From Allolobophora icterica (lineage: Eukaryota; Annelida; Clitellata; Crassiclitellata; Lumbricidae), in the NCBI GenBank assembly GCA_963556255.1, contig OY744611.1, positions 4,499,730 to 4,563,729 of the forward strand: a DNA stretch of 64,000 nt, in the 5' to 3' direction. A program made the translations under genes and the position numbers. The notes under the pieces were generated by a model. That model was not told where the DNA came from and made no database searches. It saw only the letters and a list, made by a program, of their open reading frames with translations. Of this stretch, positions 55,201-64,000 are shown in pieces (position 1 is the stretch's first letter; each line of letters opens with the position of its first letter).

Positions 55201-55331
55201 AGATGTATTCACTTATGTTTTATGTAGGAGCTAAGTATCTATGTATCCATGAATGTAGACGTATAACTTTACAGAGTTGATCAATTGGCGCAAGGAGTTT
55301 GACATAGTCGACCATCATCTCATCTGAAACA

Positions 55332-55640
55332 ATGCGACGTGAGACTACTCTTGTTCTTCTTCTCTCGCTGGCCATATCTGGAACGCTGGCCGGAACTTTC
55401 GACGAAAACAAAGATGGCGTCGACGATCGTAGCGACCGGAACCGCGACGGAAAACCGGACCATGGATTTTTCGGCTACGGATACGGGCATGATGGGTACG
55501 CGTACCGGAACTACGCCGGGTCCAGATACCCGTATGGTTATGCGCATCCTATCTACAACGGACACGGTTACGGTGACCATGGTTACGGTCGTTTTGGTTA
55601 CGGCGTCCCTCATTATGACGGTGGTTATTATGGATACTGA
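55332..55640 (+). CDS. Small secreted Gly/Tyr/His-rich protein
   Basis: The 102-residue ORF begins MRRETTLVLLLSLAISGTLA, a convincing signal peptide with cleavage after TLA. A short acidic segment follows with calcium-loop-like spacing (DENKDGVDDRSDRNRDGKPD). The rest is Gly/Tyr/His-rich with GYG, YG and HGYG words up to GGYYGY and a stop. Such composition is known from extracellular-matrix, cuticle, adhesive and antimicrobial proteins of invertebrates. I cannot choose among these. The ATG follows CATCTGAAACA; the stop is followed by ACTAAG/GTAAGC, a possible donor in the 3' UTR. It is complete as a single exon, and the opposite strand frames are shadows. Confidence 0.65.
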   Translation: MRRETTLVLLLSLAISGTLAGTFDENKDGVDDRSDRNRDGKPDHGFFGYGYGHDGYAYRNYAGSRYPYGYAHPIYNGHGYGDHGYGRFGYGVPHYDGGYYGY

Positions 55641-56332
55641 AGCGCATTGTGGACTAAGGTAAGCAGGTCTGGAAGATCGGATGGATTTATATAAAGTCTC
55701 TATAATCTATATAAATGTCTCATTTCATTGCAATGCATTGAATTTCATCAGGTTACGTAGCGATACATTGCACTAAAACTTTCACAGTATTTCTGTTAAT
55801 GTTTTTTTCTCATGATTATTCAACGACCTTGATCAAATGATTATATGGCGGTGGCAATAGAAGCCACAACTCACAGCAGTAATTATAGCTATTGTTGTAG
55901 TAGTAGAAGTCGTAGAAGTACTAATACTTGTTGTTACTTTTAGTGTAGTCTCAGTATCTGATGTTTTGCTCATGATTGGTGTCACTTCATTTGCAGCTCA
56001 GGATATATAATCTTTATCGGCTGACTTATCAGACTTTGCGATAATCTCTGAAACTCATCTTAACATATTTAGCTTATTGTGCAGATTCACTTATTTTGGT
56101 ACTTGCGTTTTTAGCCGAAATCATGAATTGGAGAGTTGTAAATAACAGATCAATTATGACATTTAATTTGAAAAGTATGATGTTCGTTATGAAATTTAAT
56201 GGTTAGACATATTTTTCGCTTAAAATAGTTCGTAACTTGATTAACATTTATTTTTAATTCAACTGCAGTTAACTAAAATTAGGCTACGTCTGAGGAAGTA
56301 CTTCGACTTTTAAAATACGCTTTGGTTTTTAG
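55641..56332. other. No gene seen
   Basis: Sequence between the secreted-protein ORF and the next exon. Short ORFs only. Confidence 0.35.
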
Positions 56333-56680
56333 GTGTAATAAAAATTGAAGTGCAAAATCCTGGTACAAACTTTACAGCGTCAGTGGAAACACAGCTACTT
56401 CATCAAAAAATTGAAGACCTGCAAAACAGAACCAAACCGTGGTCGCATGAAACTGATAAACTCATCAGTCAACTGAGGGAAGAAGGCATAGAAATTCTGA
56501 ACTCTCAACAGGACAGACAGACTGTAATCGTTTGGATCTGGTGTTATTTACAAGCAGCCCTTGAACATATTCAGAGGCTCTACGAATCGAATCAGTTGAG
56601 AAAAGTAATGTTTGAAAATATTCAACCTTCTATTTCCAAGGTGATCAACATTGACAGGAATCAATTCAAGAAAACCGTTG
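56333..56680 (+). CDS. TRADD-N-like exon of the F-box/NHL-type gene
   Basis: After GGTTTTTAG the phase-1 frame reads VIKIEVQNPGTNF, then LHQKIEDLQNRTKPWSHETD and QTVIVWIWCYLQAALEHIQR. The last part (hydrophobic strand, then a helix ending LYESNQLRKVMFE) resembles the TRADD-like N-terminal domain seen in invertebrate innate-immunity proteins. A TGA lies at 56692-56694. A strong GC-type donor (GTTG/GCAAGT, 56681) just before it would end the exon in phase 1 and allow a join to the NHL exon at 60152. Assignment to one gene is inference from phase and order. Confidence 0.45.
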
Positions 56681-57473
56681 GCAAGTTCTCATGAACTTAT
56701 TCATCGTAAAGAAACTTTAAAAGATGTAATCAGCATATAGGGCTTCGATTAATGAAATAACCAGAGGACGGTTGTTAACAAAATCAGCAGGGTGTTGAAG
56801 CGGACAAGAAAAGGCCTTTAATTTATGTGAATACAGAGAAATGTGATACGGTACTGTGGCGGAAATTCACCTTTCACCGCCTTGGTGCGTTGAGTCGTTC
56901 TAACTTATCACCTCGCTTCGGATGGCAGTGTGGCGGTTCACTCGCGTTATCTCGTTCTCCAGGATTGGCCGTCCGCCTTGTCTTATTCTCTCTCTCTCTT
57001 GAGGTGATAGTCTAGACGCACCAAGTTTATTTATCTATGTCCGGGGTCCGGCCCTCGCGGTCAACGGGGGACTTACGGCCACCGATCAACTACTTCTCCG
57101 GAAAAGCAACGAACGCAGACGAAGGCCATTTAACGAATTCTTATTGAACAGATCATCCACAGAAATTCAGTGTACATACCCTTTTTAACAGAACGACGAG
57201 GCACTTTCTCGTAATATAAATCACAGTGTAATCCACGATATATTTCCAAATTGAACAGAATTAACAGAACACTCTTTCGCTTTACTCGATAGCTTCTCGC
57301 ATTAATCCAATGTGAAACCGACGACTTTATTCTACGAGCACGACTCTAACTACACTCGTACGCATCTTATGAGCAACGTAAAACAGAGAACTTTTCTCTA
57401 CACACACGTGCGTCTTCTCCAGACAACGAAAACCAAGAGAACTCTTACATGAAAAGCTTGGGGCCTTATATAC

Positions 57474-57592
57474 CCTTCGAAGGGTGCCCTAGTGAGGCAC
57501 GGGTGCCCTGGTGAGGCATGGGTGCCCTGGAGAGGCACGGGTGCCCAGGTGAGGCATGGGTGCCCTGGTGAGGCACGGGTGTCTAATGCACT
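57474..57592. repeat. Tandem repeat, GGGTGCCCTGGTGAGGCAC
   Basis: About seven copies of a 19-bp unit with small variations. It makes Pro/His-rich frames on the minus strand. Confidence 0.85.
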
Positions 57593-57864
57593 CAACGACC
57601 CAATCTATTCAAGGATTAAGCTTACAGCCGCTTAAGTCTGAACTATCATGACGTCATAATTGTAACCTGGCGAATTTCGCCACAGTACGAAAATAGAGAC
57701 CCAGAATGAGAGTTTGGACAAACATTTGCTATAGAGCAGGTGTGGGCAACCTTTTCTGTGCAGCGGGCCTCATGAGAATTTTAAAAAATTGGGAGGGCCG
57801 CGTGATAATTTTTAGCAATCGGGACTATATTTTAACACATTTATAACAAATTCAAATTAAATAA

Positions 57865-57915
57865 AGATCAGTTGCTACATAAGATTAAAATTTAATCTTA
57901 TGTAGCAACTGATCT
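57865..57915. repeat. 51-bp perfect palindrome at the transposase truncation point
   Basis: AGATCAGTTGCTACATAAGA plus TTAAA is followed by one A and then its exact reverse complement. The right arm is the 3' end of the transposase frame, so the left arm is a fold-back copy. Confidence 0.85.
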
Positions 57916-58424
57916 GAAAGATCCGCCGATATAGCATCAACGCGTCGAACCACTGTTCTCCGTGACAACGAAATATTTTCAAATTTTTTTAAACTTTCGG
58001 AGCAGATAGTATCGGCAATATCAAGTATGCATTCCTTTATGAATTCTCCCTCCACAAACGGTTTATTGTTCTTCACGATCTTATGCGCAATAACAAAACT
58101 GACCTTCGTTGTAGCTTCTTGAACAGACAACGGCTTGGTAAAAGTTGTTTGTTCCTGTTTTAAATTTCTCACCATGTCATCGGCTTTGCGCCTTAGTTCG
58201 GTTTCACTTAAATTTTTTCCGAAATTGCCATGCTTCGTCTGAAAATGTCGTTTGAGATTGTACTCTTTGAAAACGGCGACAGATTCCCGACATATTAAGC
58301 ACACAGCATTACTTTTAATATCAATGAAAAAATACTTCGTTGTCCAGTCTTTGTTAAATGTCCTACATTCGTCTTCAATTTTTCTCTTTTTTAAGTTTGG
58401 CGGTGCACTCATTTCTCTTTTCAA
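57885..58424 (-). pseudogene. hAT transposase N-terminal fragment (GTF2IRD2/ZBED-like)
   Basis: The 179-residue minus frame has KKRKIEDECRTFNKDWTTKY, then the zinc finger C-x2-C...H-x4-H (AVCLICRESVAVF ... LKRHFQTKH). After it come FVIAHKIVKNNKPFVEGEFI and LSRRTVVRRVDAISADLSDQ, the conserved start of the catalytic region in this hAT group. It stops at 57885 inside a palindrome; the remaining two thirds of a normal transposase (about 600 residues) are missing. Non-functional. Confidence 0.8.
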
Positions 58425-58663
58425 AATATTAATCTTAATATTTAAAATTATTTTCTTAATATTAACTAATTGTGAATAAACAACAAATTATCGAAACTTT
58501 TAAAATTTCGCAGCAGACGTTAGCCTAGGCCTACATTAATTTTTGTCAACAACGGTTTACTAAATTTTCAGGAACGTGACTTGAGAAGAAGTCGGGCTGG
58601 GGCGTTCGAAACTTCATTCTAATTTTGAGCATTACAGTGTAATTTTTAAAATATGCTGTGATA

Positions 58664-59109
58664 CCACAGTATAAATAATTACACAGTACGTCGACTCTCA
58701 TTGCTGGCTGTTGACAAGTTTTTCTGGTCACGTGATTACGTCACGTGATTACGACGCCACCTTGAAAAATAGCTTCTGAATTATAGATTTAAGCTGAAAA
58801 TAATATTGCTAATTCTAATGAAGTCCTAAATGTTGTTGTAACGTTTAAAAAATATTTTATTTGATGGATTGCGGTGTATCGACGTGTAGTCCTCAATGTT
58901 GTTTTTAACGTTTAAAAATATTTGATGTGATTGTTTCCGGTTTATCGCTATGGCAAAAGGTCTCTTTCAAGATGGTGGACGACAGTGGGCGGGGCTTAGG
59001 TATTTATAATGTCGTTACAGTGGGCGGGGCTTAGTTATTTATAATGTCACACATTCTGACTGCAGCAGCGGCGACGAGTCGATGTACTGTGTAATTATTT
59101 ATACTGTGG
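58664..59109. mobile_element. MITE nested in the hAT element, 446 bp
   Basis: Inverted ends CCACAGTATAAATAATTACA (plus CAGTACGTCGACT) and their complement are nearly perfect over 33 bp. It is flanked by the 5-bp duplication TGATA (58659-58663 and 59110-59114). Internally it has two related blocks around AACGTTTAAAAAATATTTTA and the GTGGGCGGGGCTTAG direct repeat (58988 and 59022). No ORF. A truncated relative is at 26203-26336. Confidence 0.85.
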
Positions 59110-59385
59110 TGATACTATTATTATTATTTCTTAATTATTACTTAATATTATGAAAAGTAATTAATAATTTATTAATTGATTAATCTTTAATTGATACTAT
59201 TATTAAAATATGACATATGTATACTGAGATTGTAAATTTTCAAAGAATTTACTAACAATTATGTAGCCTACATTTTACAAAAATATATATTGAACTAGCA
59301 GCTTAGTAGCAGAAGGTCTCACGGGCCGCATGAAACGTTTCGGCGGGCCGCATGCGGCCCGCGGGCCGTAGATTTCCCACCACTG

Positions 59386-60151
59386 CTATAGAGAGAAACT
59401 TTACCTACCAAAGAGAGGTTTTAGAAGGCGCTATATTATCGTAAATTGTGTTTATGTAGTCTACTTTGAATAAAATAAAGACATTAGGAGAAACCATAAG
59501 GTGGCATTTAAAGACAAATGTTCAAAAGGTGTAAGTGGAAAAAGCAGAGAGGCAACAAACGGTTTACAGTGAGACAAAAAAGGACTAAAGTGATATATTC
59601 AGACATTAATGACAGGGGCAGGTAATCCAACGGAAAGCGAGTAATTAAGGCATTGATAATGAGCATTAAAACTCAAGTAATTGGAAAGAGAATTATATTA
59701 AGTTCAAAAGGTCGGTAGCGAGATACGCAAGCAGCAAAATCCAGTAGCCGAAAAACTCAGAATGAGAGACAGAGAATGAAAGAGACTATGAGGAGGAAGT
59801 AAAGTATATAAAAATACACGCAATGAAACTTATAGGAATGGATTGGATGAGCATAGTTTGAACGTAGTTTGTTTTGTTTTAGTTCTGAGTAAGAGGCACA
59901 GAATAATCAAATGTACTTCAATTCTAACTATGTAATTAAAATTAAAATAACAAGTTATTGTTATTGTTATTTTAGTTTTAATATTGATCTATTTGTTGAT
60001 ATGTTATTGTCAATAACACATAAACAAATAGATCAATATATTAAAACTAAGTAAATATTAGCAGCTAATTATAATACAAATAATAAATAGATTTAAAAGA
60101 TATTTTTAGCAGTAAATTATTTGCAAAAGCATGATTTTTTACATATTTTAG
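59386..60151. other. No gene seen; inverted repeat at 59974-60048
   Basis: Region before the NHL exon. Arms AGTTTTAATATTGATCTATT / AACAAATAGATCAATATATT pair imperfectly. No coding block. Confidence 0.4.
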
Positions 60152-61032
60152 TCATGCGCCCGATTTCCGTTAGTTTCACTCAGAGAATCGACATAGGAAT
60201 AAATGTTGTGTTTGGAGTGACTAAACTGCGAAATGAAATCTACGTGTTATGTCAATCAAATTCTTTACATGTAATCCATGTATTTGAGGATCGAAATCCA
60301 TTTCCACCTAAGAAGAAAATCAAAATACAAAATATTAAATTTCGCACTGACATTGGATCCAGTGAGAAGGAAAATTGTCTCTACGTCTCGGACTCAGAAG
60401 AGAAATGCGTCTGGAAGATCATAGGGGAAGAAGATGACAAACACAAAATCATCAAATGGCTGACCACTGATTATCATCCACGTACTCTGTCAGTGTCCAC
60501 TGATGGTCAGTTGTTGATGGTCAATCATTCATCGTCCAATCTTATGATCTACGGACCAGACGCAGAACTTATTCGATCCATACAGTTACCAGGAGATATC
60601 GACACCCCATTTCATGCAGTGGAAACATCCATTGGGAACTTCATCATCATTCATAAATGGATGGAAGAGGAGAACGGAGAGAGTGGGTCAAGTGGGAGAG
60701 AGAGGGCAATGCAGTGGGGTATAGATGAATTGCCCAGAGATGGACAGATGATCATTCGTCGTTTCATTCCTTCAACTGAAACACAAGAACTGAATTATCC
60801 TAAATATCTCTCACTCGATTCAGACGATCGAGTGTTTGTGGCTGACACAAGGAATGACAGAGTGATTCTACTAGATTCCAACCTTAAATGGAATCGAATT
60901 CTTTGTCCAACAAATGAAACACAAGAAACGAAGATCCAAAAGCCATCTAGATTGTGCTACAACGAAGAGAATAAACAACTGATCGTCGGAGGATTTCTAC
61001 AAGTTAATGTTTATACTTTAAGTCGAAATTAA
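60152..61032 (+). CDS. NHL-type beta-propeller exon (3' end of a host gene)
   Basis: An open block of about 293 residues follows TTTTTTACATATTTTAG and runs to a TAA at 61032. It consists of propeller blades: RNEIYVLCQSNSLHVIHVFE, CLYVSDSEEKCVWKI, PRTLSVSTDGQLLMVNHSS, YPKYLSLDSDDRVFVADTRN and RLCYNEENKQLIVGGFLQVN. The DDRVFVADTRNDRVILLDSN block is a typical NHL repeat. Such propellers bind proteins or RNA in TRIM-NHL type proteins. The entry phase (1) matches the exons at 52427 and 56333. It is intact, unlike the CARD-like exon. Confidence 0.7.
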
Positions 61033-62840
61033 ACTCACTTTTCTCAAACATTTCTCACAAACAAATATCCCTTTAAGACTATTGCGATATATGAGATAAA
61101 TCTACAAATTCCACTAATATAATTTTTCAATGATAGTTAGTGATATTCAACAGAATAAAAGTATGACAAGGAACATACAGACTCTTCTGAAATTTAGTTG
61201 AACCTGCACCAAGGAATCTTTGTTTACTAGGTCGGTATCTACAAGGCAACGGTATAACAATCGCTACTCGTCTAAATTACAGTTCGTCTAGCCCGCCATA
61301 TTAAATTTTTTATGACGTCATAATCAGTTGCGATGGGTAGCGATTCGCGTCGCGTCTTCAAAGGCACGCCGCTGTTGCCGGTCGACTAGTACTTAAAAAG
61401 ATTCATTGACGACGAAATACTCAGATAGTTTTACGCACAAGGACAGTAGACGGACAGTCGGACTTCAAACGAAAGCCTCTGTCGCCGGCTGGGTAGAAGC
61501 TAAACACACGTTGGCACATACGCTCACATAGAGATAAAGGGACAGCAGACGGACTAGCTGACTTCAAAAGAAGCGAGGTTATAAGTCGCGTCCGCTAAAC
61601 GAGCTAAAAATAACTTCATGTCGACTAACTAAGGGAGGGAGTATTCGCGCCCTCAGAAATCGTCGCGGAAAACCATAACTATAATATAAGGGACCACAAC
61701 GTCGACCGCAAAAGTTATCGTAATCCGGTGGCCTAGAGATCATTCGTCGAGCGATAGTTGCGGCGCTATGTAGAGCACGATTTTTCGATAAGTTCGTTAG
61801 TCTTTGTGACCGAACTGGATCGTTATCATCGTTTACTCTGAAATTGGATTAAGACTAAGCTTATTCACTCTTTCAATCGGATATAAGTTCGTTCTCTTCG
61901 TGAGTGGAGTAAACATCGAAATATCTATGTTGTGGGTGGATAAATCATCATCTATACACTGGATTTATGTCGATTCATTGTTTTAATCGATGTTAAGCTT
62001 GTTCTCTTCGTAGGCGGAGTTAATTCGATATTTTTTACAAGACGGATATCTACCGATGCGTTGTTAAATTGCAAGTATAGTTCTGTGCTTCCTGCTCGTC
62101 CGAAGTCGATGATTTCACATACGCGGGCTGAGAATCTAAATCGGTCACTCAAATTCTGCACGCGAAAGGAAACCCATTTCCTTCGATAGACAACGTCAGT
62201 AAACGATCTTTAGGCCTACTTCTGTCGCAATAACGCGACATAAACATACACTATGTTTTCATGCACCAAAAACGCGATGCCTCTCCAGTGGAATTGAATT
62301 TTTTTTGAACGTTTAGTCTTTCTGCAAGCAAACCTGCATAACTTTCACTAAGGAGAATAATTACTACTTTCTTATTTAATGCCACCTAAAGAAACTCAGA
62401 ATTGAAGTCAATATGAAGTTCAACTTTAAAAGCGAGTTATATTTAAAAATATTAAATGCGTGTAGAGAGTTAGAATGAGAATTCGAGTGAGAGTTCGACG
62501 AACATTGCCTAAAGTGCTGGAGTTAGATTATCATTGAAGAGAGAAGTAGATGTGTAGTGTTTAATAGATTAGTGAAGTATCGGCAAAGATACTGTAATGG
62601 GGTTTTAAAGAGAATTGACAGTAACATTGTATAAGGGTCGAGGACCACTGAGGAAAAGCTGTTCTGAAGAGTTTAACGTTAAAATAAAGCATTTTTGTGC
62701 GACAATGTCTGCACTCGAAATGTTGAGACAGTGAGGTACGGCAGGGGCAACACGCTACAATAGGCCTATTTAAATATATCCTATAAATAATTTTCCAGCT
62801 CGGTGTGTCCATCGCAAGATAAACGCTAACGAAATGTGTT
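61033..62840. other. No gene seen
   Basis: Sequence after the NHL gene. A segment with repeated GACAGTAGACGGAC words is at 61440-61560, and a pair of related segments (TTGTTCTCTTCGTAGGCGGAG / TCGTTCTCTTCGTGAGTGGA) is near 61890 and 61995. No ORF of note. Confidence 0.4.
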
Positions 62841-62845
62841 AAAGA

Positions 62846-63020
62846 AAGAGATTGCTATGACAACAGTTTTATTCTATGAGATAATAATGCAATTGCTATT
62901 TACTAATAAAAGAGGTTGCCAAGCCAACAGTTTTATTCTACGAAATTACAACGTAATTATTAGTTTAATAATAAAAGAGGTTGCTATGCCGACAGTTTTA
63001 TTCATTGAGGTCATAATGCA
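62846..63020. repeat. Tandem repeat, three units of about 70 bp
   Basis: Each unit contains AAAGAGGTTGCTATGCCAAC and AGTTTTATTCTA followed by ATAATGCAAT (starts near 62846, 62910 and 62976). It probably lies inside the Helitron whose 3' end is at 63288. Confidence 0.7.
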
Positions 63021-63112
63021 ATATATTCTGATTGTCGCGTTCACGAAACAAAGACAACCCGTTATATACGATGGGAAAATATTCTTGTCAACTTACATAA
63101 TAACCGTTGTAC

Positions 63113-63135
63113 GTCTGTCTGTCTGTCTGTCTGTC
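63113..63135. repeat. (GTCT)n microsatellite
   Basis: Five GTCT units (ACGTCTGTCTGTCTGTCTGT). Common inside the Helitron type that ends nearby. Confidence 0.8.
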
Positions 63136-63261
63136 CCGTAAACAAACACTATTGTGACGTCACTATACTGCCGCCTTGGCGACGGTTGTCTTGACGACGG
63201 CTATAGGCCTATAATATGACGTTGTTATCACTGCAATAATAGGCTAATTGTTTTTTATATA

Positions 63262-63288
63262 CCGTGATTTTTCACGGGTTACAGCTAG
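63262..63288 (+). mobile_element. Helitron 3' terminus
   Basis: A hairpin CCGTGA-TTTT-TCACGG (63262-63277) is followed by GTTACAG and CTAG, then T. Helitrons end in CTRR with a short hairpin about ten bases upstream and insert before T; all three features fit. The 5' end (starting TC after an A) was not located. No Rep/helicase ORF is visible, so a non-autonomous copy is likely. Confidence 0.7.
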
Positions 63289-63299
63289 TATTTAAATAA

Positions 63300-63875
63300 T
63301 ACGTATTTAAATCACAGTTAATCTTAAAAGACTTCGTTAAATCCGGCGAACGCTGTTGAATCTTTAAAGACTTCGTTAAATGCTTCCATTATGAACACAG
63401 GTCGTAATCGTAATCTCAACATTTCTTAAGAGCTGCCTCAAAGCTAAGCACAGGACAACAGCTTAACCACGAGCACTGATCATGTTAGAGGGATTGTGAA
63501 CAGATGCCAAGTGAAGATCCGAGACCGATTGCTAGGCAGAACACGGAGAGAGTAGGAGGCAGATAATTTTCGACCAGTGACGGTCTGCCATCTAGGGAAT
63601 GCAAAAGATTGTTTCTTGCTAAGAAATAAAAACTGCTTATCGTTGCTTTACGAACTCATTCAAGGAGTTTGTTATTTTAACGTTGTTTTGGTACAAACAC
63701 TTTGTGTATCTTTATCTGTGACTGCCTCGCACTTAAAGATTTTTAGTTGTTTATCTGTTACTATTTATTTGTATAGTTAGCCATGCATTTATTTATTAAT
63801 TTCAGTATATTGTTTATAGTTGTAATAGTAAGCTTAATTACGACAATTTCTATAGCATCGTCAGTAGCAATAGTA
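63300..63875. other. No gene seen
   Basis: Short ORFs only; an AAAGACTTCGTTAAAT word is repeated at 63329 and 63367. Confidence 0.35.
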
Positions 63876-63879
63876 TCCG

Positions 63880-64000
63880 GAGTCAGTCGCTAAGGAGTTA
63901 GCGACTGACTTGATGGGGGGGTTAGCGACTGACATAGCGACTCAGTCGACTAAGTCGCATGCTTATCGACTGACTAAGTCGCTTAGACTTAGCGACTGAC
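63880..64000. repeat. AGCGACTGACT repeat, continuing past the window
   Basis: Direct and inverted copies of TTAGCGACTGAC and GTCAGTCGCTAA (63883, 63900, 63921, 63990). It may be the start of a palindromic element. Confidence 0.6.

Larger units (their letters stand above)
57737..59385 (-). mobile_element. hAT transposon, 1.65 kb, internally deleted, with 8-bp TSD
   Basis: Flanked by the perfect duplication CTATAGAG (57729-57736 and 59386-59393). Ends are CAGGTGTGGGCAACC and GATTTCCCACCACTG (imperfect inverted repeats). The right side has GGCGGGCCGCATGCGGCCCG, like the element at 21710. It contains a minus-strand transposase N-terminus and a nested MITE (58664-59109), which explains much of its non-coding length. 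Confidence 0.88.

Noticed and set aside
55320..55662. Overlapping ORFs of 97 and 107 residues around the secreted-protein gene
   Set aside because: They are shadow frames of the Gly/Tyr-rich ORF, which alone has a signal peptide and sensible composition.

Overview
This is eukaryotic DNA from an animal nuclear genome. It holds a spliced animal gene with canonical splice sites, several LINE, SINE, hAT and Helitron remnants, and long microsatellites. The frequent TAGGCCTA words and the F-box/CARD/NHL-type exons suggest a marine invertebrate, perhaps an echinoderm or other deuterostome. That placement is an inference, not a measurement.

Region 1 (about 1-9,970) is repeat-rich and has no recognisable host gene. 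It holds two decayed copies of a hAT transposase C-terminus, diverged minisatellites and tRNA-derived SINEs. Region 2 (9,980-25,404, minus strand) is a cytohesin gene, an ARF guanine-nucleotide exchange factor. I could place 12 coding exons that join in frame into 381 codons: coiled coil, Sec7 domain, PH domain. Its introns carry LINE 3' ends, a 1.6-kb hAT element with an 8-bp target duplication, and many satellites. Region 3 (25.4-31.07 kb) holds SINEs, a LINE fragment split by a hAT-type MITE, and simple repeats.

Region 4 (31,077-49,954) is the centrepiece: an essentially intact 18.9-kb Maverick/Polinton (adintovirus-like) element. It has 264-bp terminal inverted repeats that read as identical and a perfect 6-bp target duplication (CAGAAT). 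It encodes a zinc-ribbon/phospholipase-A2-like/integrase fusion (one frameshift), an A32/FtsK-type packaging ATPase, minor and major capsid candidates, a pX-like and a pVI-like core protein, a dUTPase-fold candidate, a two-helix membrane protein, a DUF8207-like protein, a SAP/NUMOD-like protein, a protein-primed family B DNA polymerase (one frameshift), an adenain-like protease, and two tandem fibre-like proteins. At the right end are a spliced gene of unknown function and an array of 13 hairpin-bearing 75-78-bp repeats inside that gene's intron. Most left-to-right genes have a TATATA/TAAA box directly against the start codon, which suggests viral promoters with almost no 5' leader.

Region 5 (50-64 kb) holds a broken host locus: F-box-like, frameshifted CARD-like, TRADD-N-like and NHL beta-propeller exons, mostly joined in a common phase. 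It also holds a small secreted Gly/Tyr-rich protein gene, a second hAT element with a nested 446-bp MITE, and the 3' end of a Helitron. I see no CRISPR array, rRNA or authentic tRNA gene.
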